Source: Propionibacteriaceae bacterium (GTDB lineage Bacteria > Actinomycetota > Actinomycetes > Propionibacteriales > Propionibacteriaceae). From it: a stretch of 64,000 bases of DNA. The notes beneath the pieces were generated by a model, which saw only the letters and a list, made by a program, of their open reading frames with translations, had not been told where the DNA came from and did not search any database. The stretch lies in assembly GCA_031265875.1 (NCBI GenBank), contig JAISCA010000066.1:62001-126000 (forward strand). The letters run 5' to 3'. The position numbers and the translations under genes were made by a program. Positions 8,688 to 17,238 of the stretch are shown in pieces. Position 1 is the first letter of the stretch; every line of letters begins with the position of its first letter.

Positions 8688-9180
8688 CATGTGCGCTCAA
8701 CAGTCGACCGGCCGGCCGGTCGCCACCCGTTCCAGGGGTGAGTCGGGTCTGGCCTGGGCCCAGGTCGTGCGCTCGACCGCTTGACAGTCTTCCGAGTGGC
8801 ATTGGTCCGTTCAGGTTCGGACCAATGAGGACCAAGGCGGAGGTCGTGGTCGTGACACAGCCAATTTGCTCTCCCGGCTGACACGACCACGACCTCCGCC
8901 GTCCGCTTCAGGCTAACAGCGGCTTTCAAGGGCCGCCGCCGGGCCTGTGATCGCGCCAGTCCGTGGCGCAGGCGATGGAGCCGGTTTGACTGACTCGGAC
9001 CCTCTTACCTAGGCTGCGAACCACCTCGTCAGGTCGAACTTCCATGCGGACGGCGACCGAGCTGGAGACAACTGTGAAGTTGTCCTCCTGAAGCCGTGTC
9101 CTGGGGTGACTCGATCGGCTTCGCCGACCGCTCCAGGACAGGCTCGACTGTCGACGGGTCCTAGCGTCCGAAAGGCCACC
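8688..9180. other. non-coding gap rich in inverted repeats
   Basis: No convincing gene is seen here. The gap holds an 18-bp palindrome (CGACCGGCCGGCCGGTCG, 8705-8722) and a 10-bp stem-loop at 8800-8827. It also has a perfect 19-bp inverted repeat (8836-8854 with 8882-8900), whose loop contains a second 5-bp stem. Two hairpins lie just before the ABC gene: GACAACT/AGTTGTC at 9067-9084 and TGTCCTGG/CCAGGACA at 9097-9140. The last two would be in the 5' leader of the exporter mRNA. Confidence 0.6.
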
Positions 9181-10173
9181 ATGACGGTTGAGGTCAGCGA
9201 CTTATACAAGTCTTATGGTCGGGTGAGGGCTGCCAACGGCATCAGTTTCACGGTCTCGGCCGGCGCCTTCTTCGCTTTCTTGGGCGTCAACGGGGCCGGT
9301 AAGTCGACCACCATCAAGTGCTTGACCACCTTGCTGCGGCCGGACTCCGGCCATTTGACGGTGGCCGGCCATGAGGTGGGCCGCCAAGACGAGGCGGTGC
9401 GGCAGGCCATAGGTGTGGTCTTCCAGGCCCCACTGCTCGATCCCCGGTTGACCGTGCGGGAGAATCTGGCCCTGAGATCCGCCTTGCATCGGATGGGCCG
9501 GACCGCTTGGCGGAGCCGCTTGGCCGAGTTGAGCGACCTGCTCGATCTGGACTGCTTCCTAGACCGGGCCTATGGCCGGTTGTCTGGTGGGCAGCAGCGG
9601 CGGGCCGACATGGCCCGGGCTCTGCTGCACCGGCCCAAGGTGCTGTTCTTGGACGAGCCGACGGCTTCCCTCGACCCTTACAGCCGGGAGCAGGTCTGGG
9701 AGGCCATCGACCATGTCCGCCAGGGCCAGGAGACCACCATCTTCTTGACCACCCACTACATGGCCGAGACCGAGCGGGCGGACCAGGTCTGCATCATCGA
9801 CCAGGGTCAGATCGTGGCCGAAGGCACGCCGGCCGAGTTGCGCCGCCGCCACAGCAGCTCTCGCTTGAGCGTCCACCTCTGGCGCCGGGCGGTGGCCCGC
9901 CAGAGGCTGGCCAGCGTGGGGCGCCAACTGCCAGATCATTTCAACCGATCCAACACCCTCCGGCTGGCGGTCGGGTCTTACGGCGAGGTGCGCCGCCTAC
10001 TCGATCTGCTGGGCGAGGAGGTGGTCGATTTCGAGTTGCAGCACGGCTCGATGGACGATGTCTTCCTCAATCTGACCGGACATTCGGATGGGCGTCCTGA
10101 GTTCGAAGCCGAGCCGGCGGCGCCCAATCGGAGTCGTTGGCGCTCCCACCCGACCGCGGTCGAGGCGACTTGA
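9181..10173 (+). CDS. ABC-2 type exporter, ATP-binding protein (DrrA-like)
   Basis: A 330-residue ABC ATPase of the DrrA/CcmA type. It has Walker A GVNGAGKSTT near residue 40, signature LSGGQQRR, Walker B VLFLDEPTASLDP and an H-loop in LTTHYMAE. A C-terminal extension of about 90 residues follows, typical of drug, lipid or antibiotic exporters. The start MTVEVSDLYKSYG at 9181 has GAAAGG upstream. Its stop overlaps the permease ATG (TGATG), so the two are one unit. The cargo is unknown. Confidence 0.9.
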   Translation: MTVEVSDLYKSYGRVRAANGISFTVSAGAFFAFLGVNGAGKSTTIKCLTTLLRPDSGHLTVAGHEVGRQDEAVRQAIGVVFQAPLLDPRLTVRENLALRSALHRMGRTAWRSRLAELSDLLDLDCFLDRAYGRLSGGQQRRADMARALLHRPKVLFLDEPTASLDPYSREQVWEAIDHVRQGQETTIFLTTHYMAETERADQVCIIDQGQIVAEGTPAELRRRHSSSRLSVHLWRRAVARQRLASVGRQLPDHFNRSNTLRLAVGSYGEVRRLLDLLGEEVVDFELQHGSMDDVFLNLTGHSDGRPEFEAEPAAPNRSRWRSHPTAVEAT

Positions 10174-11066
10174 TGGAACTAGTCGCAGTTCTGTTCCGCC
10201 GTCACCTCAAGGTCTTTCTGCGTGATCGCTTGATGGTGGTGATCTCGATCATGACGCCGGTGGTCCTGTTCTTGCTCTTCTTAGTCTTCTTCCGTGATCT
10301 GATGACCAGCCGGATCGAGGAGAGCGTGGTCGGCCTAGAGGGGGATCGCGCGGTCGCTTTGAGCGACGCCTGGCTCTTCGCCGGGGTGATCAGCTTGGCC
10401 TGCTTCACCTCCAGCCTGGGCATGTTGGCCTCCTTCGTGGAGGACCGGGTCTCGTACCGCTTCAACGAGTACTTAGTCTCCCCGGTCAGGCGTTGGCACC
10501 TGGCGGTCAGTTATGTGCTGTCCTCCTTCACGGTCTGCGTCGTCGTGGCTTGGATCGCCCTGGCTCTGGCCCCGCTCTGGGCTTGGCTGGCCGACCAGCC
10601 CATGATGTCTGGGCTGCAATTCCTGTCCGCCCTGGGCGGCTCGGCCCTGGCTTGTCTGACCTTCTCCGCCCTCAACGTCTGCGTCGTGACCTACCTGGGC
10701 AGCCAAGGCAGTTTCAGCGGTTACACCATCGGTTTGGGCGTGGCTTCCGGTTTCCTGTCCTTCTGTTACGTGCCGCCTCAGTTCCTGACCGAGTCGGTCA
10801 ACAACGTCGTCTCCTGTCTGCCCTTCGCCCACGCGGCCGTCCTAGTGCGGCAAGCGGTCATGACCCCGTCTTTGGACGCCCTAGTCGAACCCCTGCCCGC
10901 CGGTCTGCGCGACCAGGCCAGGGAGATCCTGATGGATAACACCGCCATCCGGGTCGAGGTGGCCGGACAGCCCCTGGGGACCTCCACGATCGTCGTGATC
11001 CTGCTCGTCTTAGCCCTGGTCTTCATGGCCCTGGCTTCTTTCCGGATGAACCGGGTCATCCGCTGA
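10173..11066 (+). CDS. ABC-2 type exporter, permease (DrrB-like)
   Basis: A 297-residue membrane protein with six hydrophobic stretches, from MVVISIMTPVVLFLLFLVFF near residue 20 to the last helix TIVVILLVLALVFMALASF. This matches ABC-2 membrane proteins. The ATG overlaps the ATPase stop, so both subunits are translated together. The residue pattern LVSPVRRWHLAVSYVLSS is the ABC-2 coupling region. The pair would expel a hydrophobic compound; none is identifiable from context. Confidence 0.88.
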   Translation: MELVAVLFRRHLKVFLRDRLMVVISIMTPVVLFLLFLVFFRDLMTSRIEESVVGLEGDRAVALSDAWLFAGVISLACFTSSLGMLASFVEDRVSYRFNEYLVSPVRRWHLAVSYVLSSFTVCVVVAWIALALAPLWAWLADQPMMSGLQFLSALGGSALACLTFSALNVCVVTYLGSQGSFSGYTIGLGVASGFLSFCYVPPQFLTESVNNVVSCLPFAHAAVLVRQAVMTPSLDALVEPLPAGLRDQAREILMDNTAIRVEVAGQPLGTSTIVVILLVLALVFMALASFRMNRVIR

Positions 11067-11109
11067 ACGAGGGCGGATCGACGCTGGCCAAGCCAGAGCC
11101 AGGTCAGGT

Positions 11110-14100
11110 CTAGCCGGCCGACTGGCCGGCTAGAGCCGGCCGGGGCTGGAGCGGCGGCGCTGGGGCGGGCTCAGCCGACTGGGCTAGATGGGCGGTGGCG
11201 ATCATCAGTTTGATGCGGTTGAGCTGATTGACCTCGCTGGCCCCGGGATCGTAGTCGATCGTGACGAGGTTGGCACCGGGGTGCTGGCGGCGGATCTCAG
11301 AGAACATACCTTTGCCGACGACATGGTTGGGCAGGCAGGCGAAGGGCTGGACGCAGATGACGTTGGGCACGCCGTCGTGGATCAGCTCTAAGATCTCGGC
11401 CGTCAAGAGCCAACCCTCGCCGGCCTGGTTGCCCAAGCTGGTGACGGACTGAGCCCGGCGGGCCATCTCGGCCATGTCGCCCGGAATAGTGAACTTGGGC
11501 TCCCGATGGCGGGCGTTGGCGCGGGCCAAGGCGCGACGGACCGGCCGACGATAGGTCTCCATGAAACGGCGCAGGAGGACCTTGAGCCGACGGTTCCGGC
11601 CGTCGGTGCCGAGGTTGGCCCAGTTCCACTCGACATGGTAAAGCCCGTTGGTCATGAACTCCATCAGACCGGGCAGAGCCGCCTCGCAGCCCTCCTGCTC
11701 GATCACGTCGATGACGTGATTGTTGGCGTCGGGTTGGAATTTGACCAGGATCTCGCCCACCACGCCGACTCGGGGCCGGCGCGGGAGGCCGTCCAACTCG
11801 AAGCGGTCGAAGTCCTCCACCATGGCGTCGATCAGACGGCGGTAGGTCAGCCGGCCTCCGAAATCAGGCGAACGGCCGTGCTCGAAGTAGTCCCGGCCGA
11901 TCTGGTCCCACTTGCGGTAGAGGGCGTTGGCCGAGCCGGGCTGGGCCTCGTACGGCCTGACCCTCAGCAGCAGGTCTTGGAGCAGGTCGCCCACGGTCAA
12001 AGCCCGCATGGCCCGATGGATAATGGACAGACTCATGGAGAAACCGGGGTTGGACTCGATGCTGGAGGTCGAGATGGCGATGACCGGCACCTGGGGATAG
12101 CCGGCGTCCTTCAGAGCCCGGCGCAAGAGGGCGGTGTAATTGGTGGCGCGGCACATGCCGCCGGTCTGCGTGATCATGACCGAGGTCCGGTCGGGGTGGC
12201 AGTCGCCGCTGCGGAAGGCGTTGATCAGTTGCCCGATCACCATGATGGCGGGATAACAGGCGTCATTGTTGACGGTGGTCAGCCCGGCCTCGACGTCGGC
12301 CGGCGAGACGTGCTCGAGGACCTTGACCTTGTACCCCGCCGCGTTCAGGACCGGCTCGATCAGACGGAAGTGGATGGGGGCCATCTGGGGCGCGATGATG
12401 GTATGGGTCTGGCGCATCTGAGGGGTGAAGAGGACCCGTTCGAGGACATGGCGCCTGGTCGGGGGGGGCAGCTCGACCAGGCGCTGGCTGCGCTCTTGGG
12501 CGGCGGCGGCCAAAGAGCGCAGCCGGATCCGGGCGGCCCCGAGGGAGGACACCTCGTCGATCTTGAGCAGGGTGTAGACCCGGTTCTTGGCCTCCAGGAT
12601 CTCCGCCACCTGTTCGGAGGTGATGGCGTCCAGGCCGCAGCCGAAGGAGTTGAGCTGGACCAGTTCCAGCTCGGGTCGGGTGGTCACGCAGGCCGCCGCC
12701 TCGTAGAGCCGCGAGTGGTAGGCCCACTGGTCGCGCACTCGGAGGGGACGCTCCAACTCGGCCAGGCCGAGGACCGAATCCTCGGTCAGGACGGCCAGGC
12801 CGAGGCCGTTGATCAATTCGGGCACGCCGTGGTTGACCTCGGGGTCGACATGGTAGGGCCGGCCGGCCAAGACGATGCCCTTGACCTGGTGCTGGCGGCA
12901 GTACTCCAAGGCGCGGACGCCTTCCGCCCGGATGTCGGCCCTGACCTGGGCGTCCTCGGCGAAGCCGGCCGCGACGGCCGCCTCGGCCTCCTCCAAGCTG
13001 ACCTGCCAATCAGCCAGGACCTCGACCAGCCGTTGGGCCAGCTTGGGGCGATTGTTCAGATTGAAGTACGGGTTGAGGAAGCGCACCCCCGGATCGCGCA
13101 GCCGCTCCAAGTTGTTCTGGATGACCTGGGGATAACTGGCCACGACCGGGCAGTTGTAATTTTTGTCGGCCGCCGGGATCAGATTCTGCTCGTAATTGAT
13201 CGAGGGATAGAAGATGGTCCGGATGCCCTTGTCGAGCAGAGCCTCGATGTGGCCGTGCACCAGCTTGGCGGGGTAGCAGACGTTCTCCGAGGCGATCGAC
13301 TCCATGCCGCGCTCGAACAGCTCATGGCTGGAGCGGGGCGAGATCACGACGCGGAACTTGAGCTGGGACAAGACCGTGAACCAGAAGGGGTAGTTCTCGT
13401 ACAGGTTGAGGGCGCGGGGCAGGCCGATGTCGCCCCGCACGCCGTCCTTGGCGGTCAGGCGACGGTAGCCGAAGAGGCGCTTATAGGTGTAGTCGAACAG
13501 ATTGGGCAGATCCGACTTCTGCTGACTGGCGTCGGCTCCCCGCTCGCAGCGGTTGCCGGAGACGTGGCGCTCGCCGTTGCCGAAGGTCGAGATGGTGCAC
13601 TGGCAGTGGTTCTGGCACAGCTTGCAGGCGCTGAGCTGGGTGTCGACCGTGATACGGCGCAACTGCGGCACCGACAGCAAGGTCCCGGGCGAGCCCGGCT
13701 GGAAGCCGGCCCGAGCGGTCAGGGCGGCCCCGTAGGCGCCCATCAGACCGGCGATGTCGGGGCGTACCACCTGACGACCGGTCAGCAGCTCGAAGGCGCG
13801 CAAGACGGCGTCGTTCAAGAAGGTGCCGCCCTGGACCACCACGGTGGAGCCGAGCTGGGCCGAGTCACGCAGTTTGATGACCTTGTAGAGGGCGTTGCGG
13901 ATGACGGCGTAGGACAGCCCGGCGGCGATGTCGCCCACCGTCGCTCCCTCTTTCTGCGACTGCTTGACCGAGGAGTTCATGAAGACGGTGCAGCGCGAGC
14001 CCAGGTCGACGGGGGCCTCGGCCGTTAGAGCGGCGGCGGTGAACTGCTCGATGGTCAGGCCGAGCGATTCGGCGAAGGTCTGGAGGAAGGAGCCGCAACC

Positions 14101-15438
14101 GGACGAGCAGGCCTCGTTGACGGCGATGGAGTCGATCACGGAGTCGTTCACGCGCAGGTACTTCATGTCCTGGCCGCCGATGTCGATGACGGAGGTGACG
14201 CCGGGGGCGATCTTGTCGGCGGCCCGGAAGTGGGCGATGGTCTCGACCTCGCCCTGATCGATGTGGAGGGCGGCTTTGATCAGGCCCTCGCCGTAACCGG
14301 TGACACAGGAGCGGGCGATGATGGCCGGCCCGGGCAGAGCCCGGCGAACCTCGGTCACGATGCCGATGGCGGCCTTGACCGGGTCGCCGCCGTTGCCGGC
14401 GTAGTGGCTCCAGAGGATGCGCTCCTGTTGGTCGATCAGGACCGCCTTGATGGTGGTGGAACCGGCGTCGACGCCCAAGAAGCAGGCCCCGCGGGCTTGA
14501 GCCAGGTCGCCTCTAGGAATGGTTTGGTCGCCGTGGCGGCGGTCGAACTCGGCTCGCTCGGCGGCGTCGGCGAAGAGCTGGGGCATCCGGCCGGAGGTCG
14601 GCGCCAGGTGGCGGCGCTCCAACAGGCGGTCGGCCAATTGGTCCAACCGGATGGGTTCGCCAGTGGCGGCCAGGGCGGCCCCCAGGGCGACGTAGAGTTG
14701 GGCCTGGTCGGGGCAGATGAAGCCGGAGGCCTGGTTCTGCAAGGCCCGCTGGAAGGCCACCCGCAGTTGGGGCAGGAAGAAGAGCGGACCGCCCAGGAAG
14801 ACGACCTGGCCTCGGATGGGACGGCCCTGGGCCAGGCCGGAGATGGTCTGGGTGGCGACGGCCGCGAAGATGGAGGCGGCCAGGTCCTCGTGCCGGGCCC
14901 CCTCGTTGATCAGGGGTTGGAGGTCGGACTTGGCGAAGACGCCGCAGCGGGAGGCGATGGGGTAGAGGTGCAGGTGTTCGCTGGCCAGGCGGTCTAAACC
15001 GGCCGCGTCGGTCCGTAGCAGAGTCGCCATCTGATCGATGAAGGCCCCGGTGCCACCGGCGCAGGTGCCGTTCATGCGCTGTTCCGGGATCGGCTTCAGA
15101 TAGGTGATCTTGGCGTCCTCGCCGCCCAACTCGATCACCACGTCCGCCTCCGGGTGGTGGCGTTGGACGGCCTGGGTGCCGGCGATGACCTCCTGGACGA
15201 ATTCGACGTCGAGGGCACGGGAGACGCCGAGGCCGCCGGAGCCGGTGATGGCGGGACGGACGGCCAGGCCAGGGAAGCGTTTGGCCAGATCGTGCACCAG
15301 CCGGGTCAACTCGGCTTGGACGTCGGCGTTGTGGCGGCGGTACTCCTGGCAGAGCACGGTGTCACCGTCCAGCAGGACCGCTTTGAGGGTGGTCGAGCCC
15401 ACATCCAACCCGAGGGCCACGGCGGGCTCATCGACCAT
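11110..15438 (-). CDS. double acyl-CoA dehydratase activase (BcrAD/BadFG-HgdC type) with DUF2229 and HgdB-like C-terminus
   Basis: A 1442-residue protein with two ASKHA-type activase domains. The first starts ALGLDVGSTTLKAVLLDGD with GTCAGGTGAF (Cys near 126) and SRCGVF (Cys near 165). The second starts FLGVDAGSTTIKAVLID near 320 with EACSSGCGSF (Cys near 444 and 448) and SRCTVF (near 483). Between 605 and 631 lies a Cys cluster (CKLCQNHCQC), then the DUF2229 region and a long HgdB-like tail. In HgdC-type activases such Cys hold a [4Fe-4S] cluster that feeds ATP-driven electrons to a 2-hydroxyacyl-CoA dehydratase. The ATG at 15438 follows GGAGG. No dehydratase is adjacent, so the client is unknown. 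Confidence 0.87.
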   Translation of the reverse strand: MVDEPAVALGLDVGSTTLKAVLLDGDTVLCQEYRRHNADVQAELTRLVHDLAKRFPGLAVRPAITGSGGLGVSRALDVEFVQEVIAGTQAVQRHHPEADVVIELGGEDAKITYLKPIPEQRMNGTCAGGTGAFIDQMATLLRTDAAGLDRLASEHLHLYPIASRCGVFAKSDLQPLINEGARHEDLAASIFAAVATQTISGLAQGRPIRGQVVFLGGPLFFLPQLRVAFQRALQNQASGFICPDQAQLYVALGAALAATGEPIRLDQLADRLLERRHLAPTSGRMPQLFADAAERAEFDRRHGDQTIPRGDLAQARGACFLGVDAGSTTIKAVLIDQQERILWSHYAGNGGDPVKAAIGIVTEVRRALPGPAIIARSCVTGYGEGLIKAALHIDQGEVETIAHFRAADKIAPGVTSVIDIGGQDMKYLRVNDSVIDSIAVNEACSSGCGSFLQTFAESLGLTIEQFTAAALTAEAPVDLGSRCTVFMNSSVKQSQKEGATVGDIAAGLSYAVIRNALYKVIKLRDSAQLGSTVVVQGGTFLNDAVLRAFELLTGRQVVRPDIAGLMGAYGAALTARAGFQPGSPGTLLSVPQLRRITVDTQLSACKLCQNHCQCTISTFGNGERHVSGNRCERGADASQQKSDLPNLFDYTYKRLFGYRRLTAKDGVRGDIGLPRALNLYENYPFWFTVLSQLKFRVVISPRSSHELFERGMESIASENVCYPAKLVHGHIEALLDKGIRTIFYPSINYEQNLIPAADKNYNCPVVASYPQVIQNNLERLRDPGVRFLNPYFNLNNRPKLAQRLVEVLADWQVSLEEAEAAVAAGFAEDAQVRADIRAEGVRALEYCRQHQVKGIVLAGRPYHVDPEVNHGVPELINGLGLAVLTEDSVLGLAELERPLRVRDQWAYHSRLYEAAACVTTRPELELVQLNSFGCGLDAITSEQVAEILEAKNRVYTLLKIDEVSSLGAARIRLRSLAAAAQERSQRLVELPPPTRRHVLERVLFTPQMRQTHTIIAPQMAPIHFRLIEPVLNAAGYKVKVLEHVSPADVEAGLTTVNNDACYPAIMVIGQLINAFRSGDCHPDRTSVMITQTGGMCRATNYTALLRRALKDAGYPQVPVIAISTSSIESNPGFSMSLSIIHRAMRALTVGDLLQDLLLRVRPYEAQPGSANALYRKWDQIGRDYFEHGRSPDFGGRLTYRRLIDAMVEDFDRFELDGLPRRPRVGVVGEILVKFQPDANNHVIDVIEQEGCEAALPGLMEFMTNGLYHVEWNWANLGTDGRNRRLKVLLRRFMETYRRPVRRALARANARHREPKFTIPGDMAEMARRAQSVTSLGNQAGEGWLLTAEILELIHDGVPNVICVQPFACLPNHVVGKGMFSEIRRQHPGANLVTIDYDPGASEVNQLNRIKLMIATAHLAQSAEPAPAPPLQPRPALAGQSAG

Positions 15439-15600
15439 AAGGACAGTCCTCCAGTCGCCTGGGCGGGTCGCTGAACCCACCTGATTTGATCCAACAGCCT
15501 AGTCCGAAGAGAACCTAGCTACGATCCCTCGTCTTGAAAGTGGATGCGCTGAGGGGTCCGGCGCCCGCCGCGGCCAGCCTCGCGGCGGCGCCGCCGACCG

Positions 15601-15632
15601 GGCCGGAGTCGCCTGCGCGACGCGCTCCGGCC
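15601..15632 (-). terminator. hairpin after the liv operon
   Basis: GGCCGGAG pairs with CTCCGGCC, with a further TCGC/GCGA inner stem, directly downstream of the livF stop on the minus strand. There is no T run. A second GC-rich dyad lies at about 15565-15590. Confidence 0.5.
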
Positions 15633-15640
15633 GACTGGTC

Positions 15641-16354
15641 TCAGGCTCCGCCCAGGTAGGCCTCGACCACGCGGGGGTCCTGGGCCAGGTCGGCGGCCGG
15701 TCCGCATAGCGAGACTGAGCCGGTGTCGAGGACATAGGCCCGGTGGGCGATCTGGAGGGCAGCCTTGGCGTTCTGCTCGACCACGAAGACGGTCATGCCG
15801 GATTGGTTGACGGCCGCGATGATACGCATGACCTGGGCCACCAGGAGTGGGGCCAGGCCCATCGAAGGCTCGTCCAACAGCAGGAGGCGGGGGGCCGAGA
15901 TGAGGGCCCGGCCGATCGCCAGCATCTGCTGCTCGCCGCCGGACAGGGTGCCGCCCTCCTGGCCCCGACGCTCCTGCAGCCGGGGCATGAGGTCGTAGAC
16001 CTGATCCAAGCGGCGCTTGATGACGGCTGGGTCGCGCACCAGGTAACCGCCTAGGAGCAGGTTCTCCTGCACCGTCATGGTGGAGAAGATGCGCCGGCCC
16101 TCCGGCACATGGACGATGCCTTGGGCCACCAACTGGTGCGGCTTGAGCCGGCTGACGTCCTGGCCCTGCCAGGTCAGGGCGCCGGCGCTGGGACGGACGA
16201 AGCCGGAGATCAGGTTCAAAGTGGTCGACTTGCCGGCTCCGTTGTTGCCCAAGAGAGCCACGATCTCACCCTCCTCGACTCCCAGAGAGACTTGGCGCAG
16301 GGCTTGGACGCGGCCGTAATGGACGTCCACCGCGTCTAATTCCAGCCAACTCAT
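15641..16354 (-). CDS. livF: branched-chain amino acid ABC transporter, ATPase LivF
   Basis: A 237-residue ABC ATPase with Walker A GNNGAGKSTT, the LivF hallmark VPEGRRIFSTMTVQENLLLG, signature LSGGEQQMLAIGRAL and Walker B LLLLDEPSMGLAP. It energises uptake of branched-chain or related amino acids through the LivHM pore. GGAGGAGG precedes the ATG, which overlaps the livG stop (ATGA). It is the last gene of the five-gene operon. Confidence 0.94.
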   Translation of the reverse strand: MSWLELDAVDVHYGRVQALRQVSLGVEEGEIVALLGNNGAGKSTTLNLISGFVRPSAGALTWQGQDVSRLKPHQLVAQGIVHVPEGRRIFSTMTVQENLLLGGYLVRDPAVIKRRLDQVYDLMPRLQERRGQEGGTLSGGEQQMLAIGRALISAPRLLLLDEPSMGLAPLLVAQVMRIIAAVNQSGMTVFVVEQNAKAALQIAHRAYVLDTGSVSLCGPAADLAQDPRVVEAYLGGA

Positions 16355-17238
16355 GACGCCTCCTCCCGCTCGGTCGCAGGCGCAGAGGCGGTCAGTTCCG
16401 CCGTCGTCTGGTCTAAGCCCCGGCTCTCGGCCGAAGCTTCCTCGGCCGAGCCTAGATAGGCTTCGATGACCAAGGGGTCGGACCGGATCTGAGCCGGTGT
16501 GCCATCGGCGATCTCCTTGCCGTAGTTGAGCACGACGATGCGTTCCGAGATGTCCATCACCAAGCCCATGTCGTGCTCGATCAAACCGATCGAGACGCCC
16601 AACTGTTGGATGCGACGGATCAGTTCGATCAGTTGGCGCTTCTCCGAGTGGTTGAGGCCGGCGGCCGGTTCGTCCAACAGCAGCAAGGTGGGCGAGGTGG
16701 CCAGAGCCCGGGCGATCTCGACTCGGCGCTGTTCGCCGTAAGGCAGGGCCGAGACGTAAGCCTCGTGATCGCCTTTGAAGCCGACGAAGTCGAGCCAGCC
16801 GAGAGCGACCTGGGAGCACAGCCGCTCGCTGCGGCGGAAGCGGGGGGTGTGCAAGAAGGCGTCGAACCAAGTCTGGCGCAGGTCGGTGTGCATGCCCGTC
16901 TTGACGTTGTCCAGGATCGACATGTCGCTGAAGAGCCTGAGGTTTTGGAAGGTCCGGGCCATGCCCAAGCGGGTGATGCTGGAGGGCCGGCGCCGGGTCA
17001 CGGGCTGGCCCCGGAACCGGATCGAGCCGGAGCTGGGGCGGTAGAAACCGGTCACGCAGTTGAAGGCGCTGGTCTTACCGGCTCCGTTGGGGCCGATGAC
17101 GGAGACGATCTCGCCCTGGCGGATTCGCAGGTTGAGCCCGTCCACGGCCATCAGCCCGCCGAACTGGAGTTTGAGGTCGGTCACCTCCAGCAGGATCGGA
17201 CGGTCGCCGCTGGCCGGGGCCAGGTTCGCCTCGGTCAT
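16351..17238 (-). CDS. livG: branched-chain amino acid ABC transporter, ATPase LivG
   Basis: A 295-residue ATPase with Walker A GPNGAGKTSAFNCVTGFY, LivG-type ARTFQNLRLFSDMSILDNV, signature-region SALPYGEQRRVEIARALA and Walker B LLLLDEPAAGLNHSE. The usual LSGG is replaced by LPYG, as is normal in LivG. A 35-residue acidic/Ser-rich tail follows the core. Start and stop both overlap neighbours by ATGA, showing tight coupling to livM and livF. Confidence 0.94.
   Translation of the reverse strand: MTEANLAPASGDRPILLEVTDLKLQFGGLMAVDGLNLRIRQGEIVSVIGPNGAGKTSAFNCVTGFYRPSSGSIRFRGQPVTRRRPSSITRLGMARTFQNLRLFSDMSILDNVKTGMHTDLRQTWFDAFLHTPRFRRSERLCSQVALGWLDFVGFKGDHEAYVSALPYGEQRRVEIARALATSPTLLLLDEPAAGLNHSEKRQLIELIRRIQQLGVSIGLIEHDMGLVMDISERIVVLNYGKEIADGTPAQIRSDPLVIEAYLGSAEEASAESRGLDQTTAELTASAPATEREEAS

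Noticed and set aside
8585..8881. 98-codon frame starting inside the cobalamin riboswitch
   Set aside because: It begins in the aptamer, runs through the terminator hairpin and shows no protein-like features, so I do not regard it as the riboswitch target.
11506..14028. 840-codon open frame opposite the activase gene
   Set aside because: It is the mirror of a GC-rich coding strand: Gly/Val/Asp-rich low-complexity peptide with no motifs, while the minus-strand frame has clear activase motifs.
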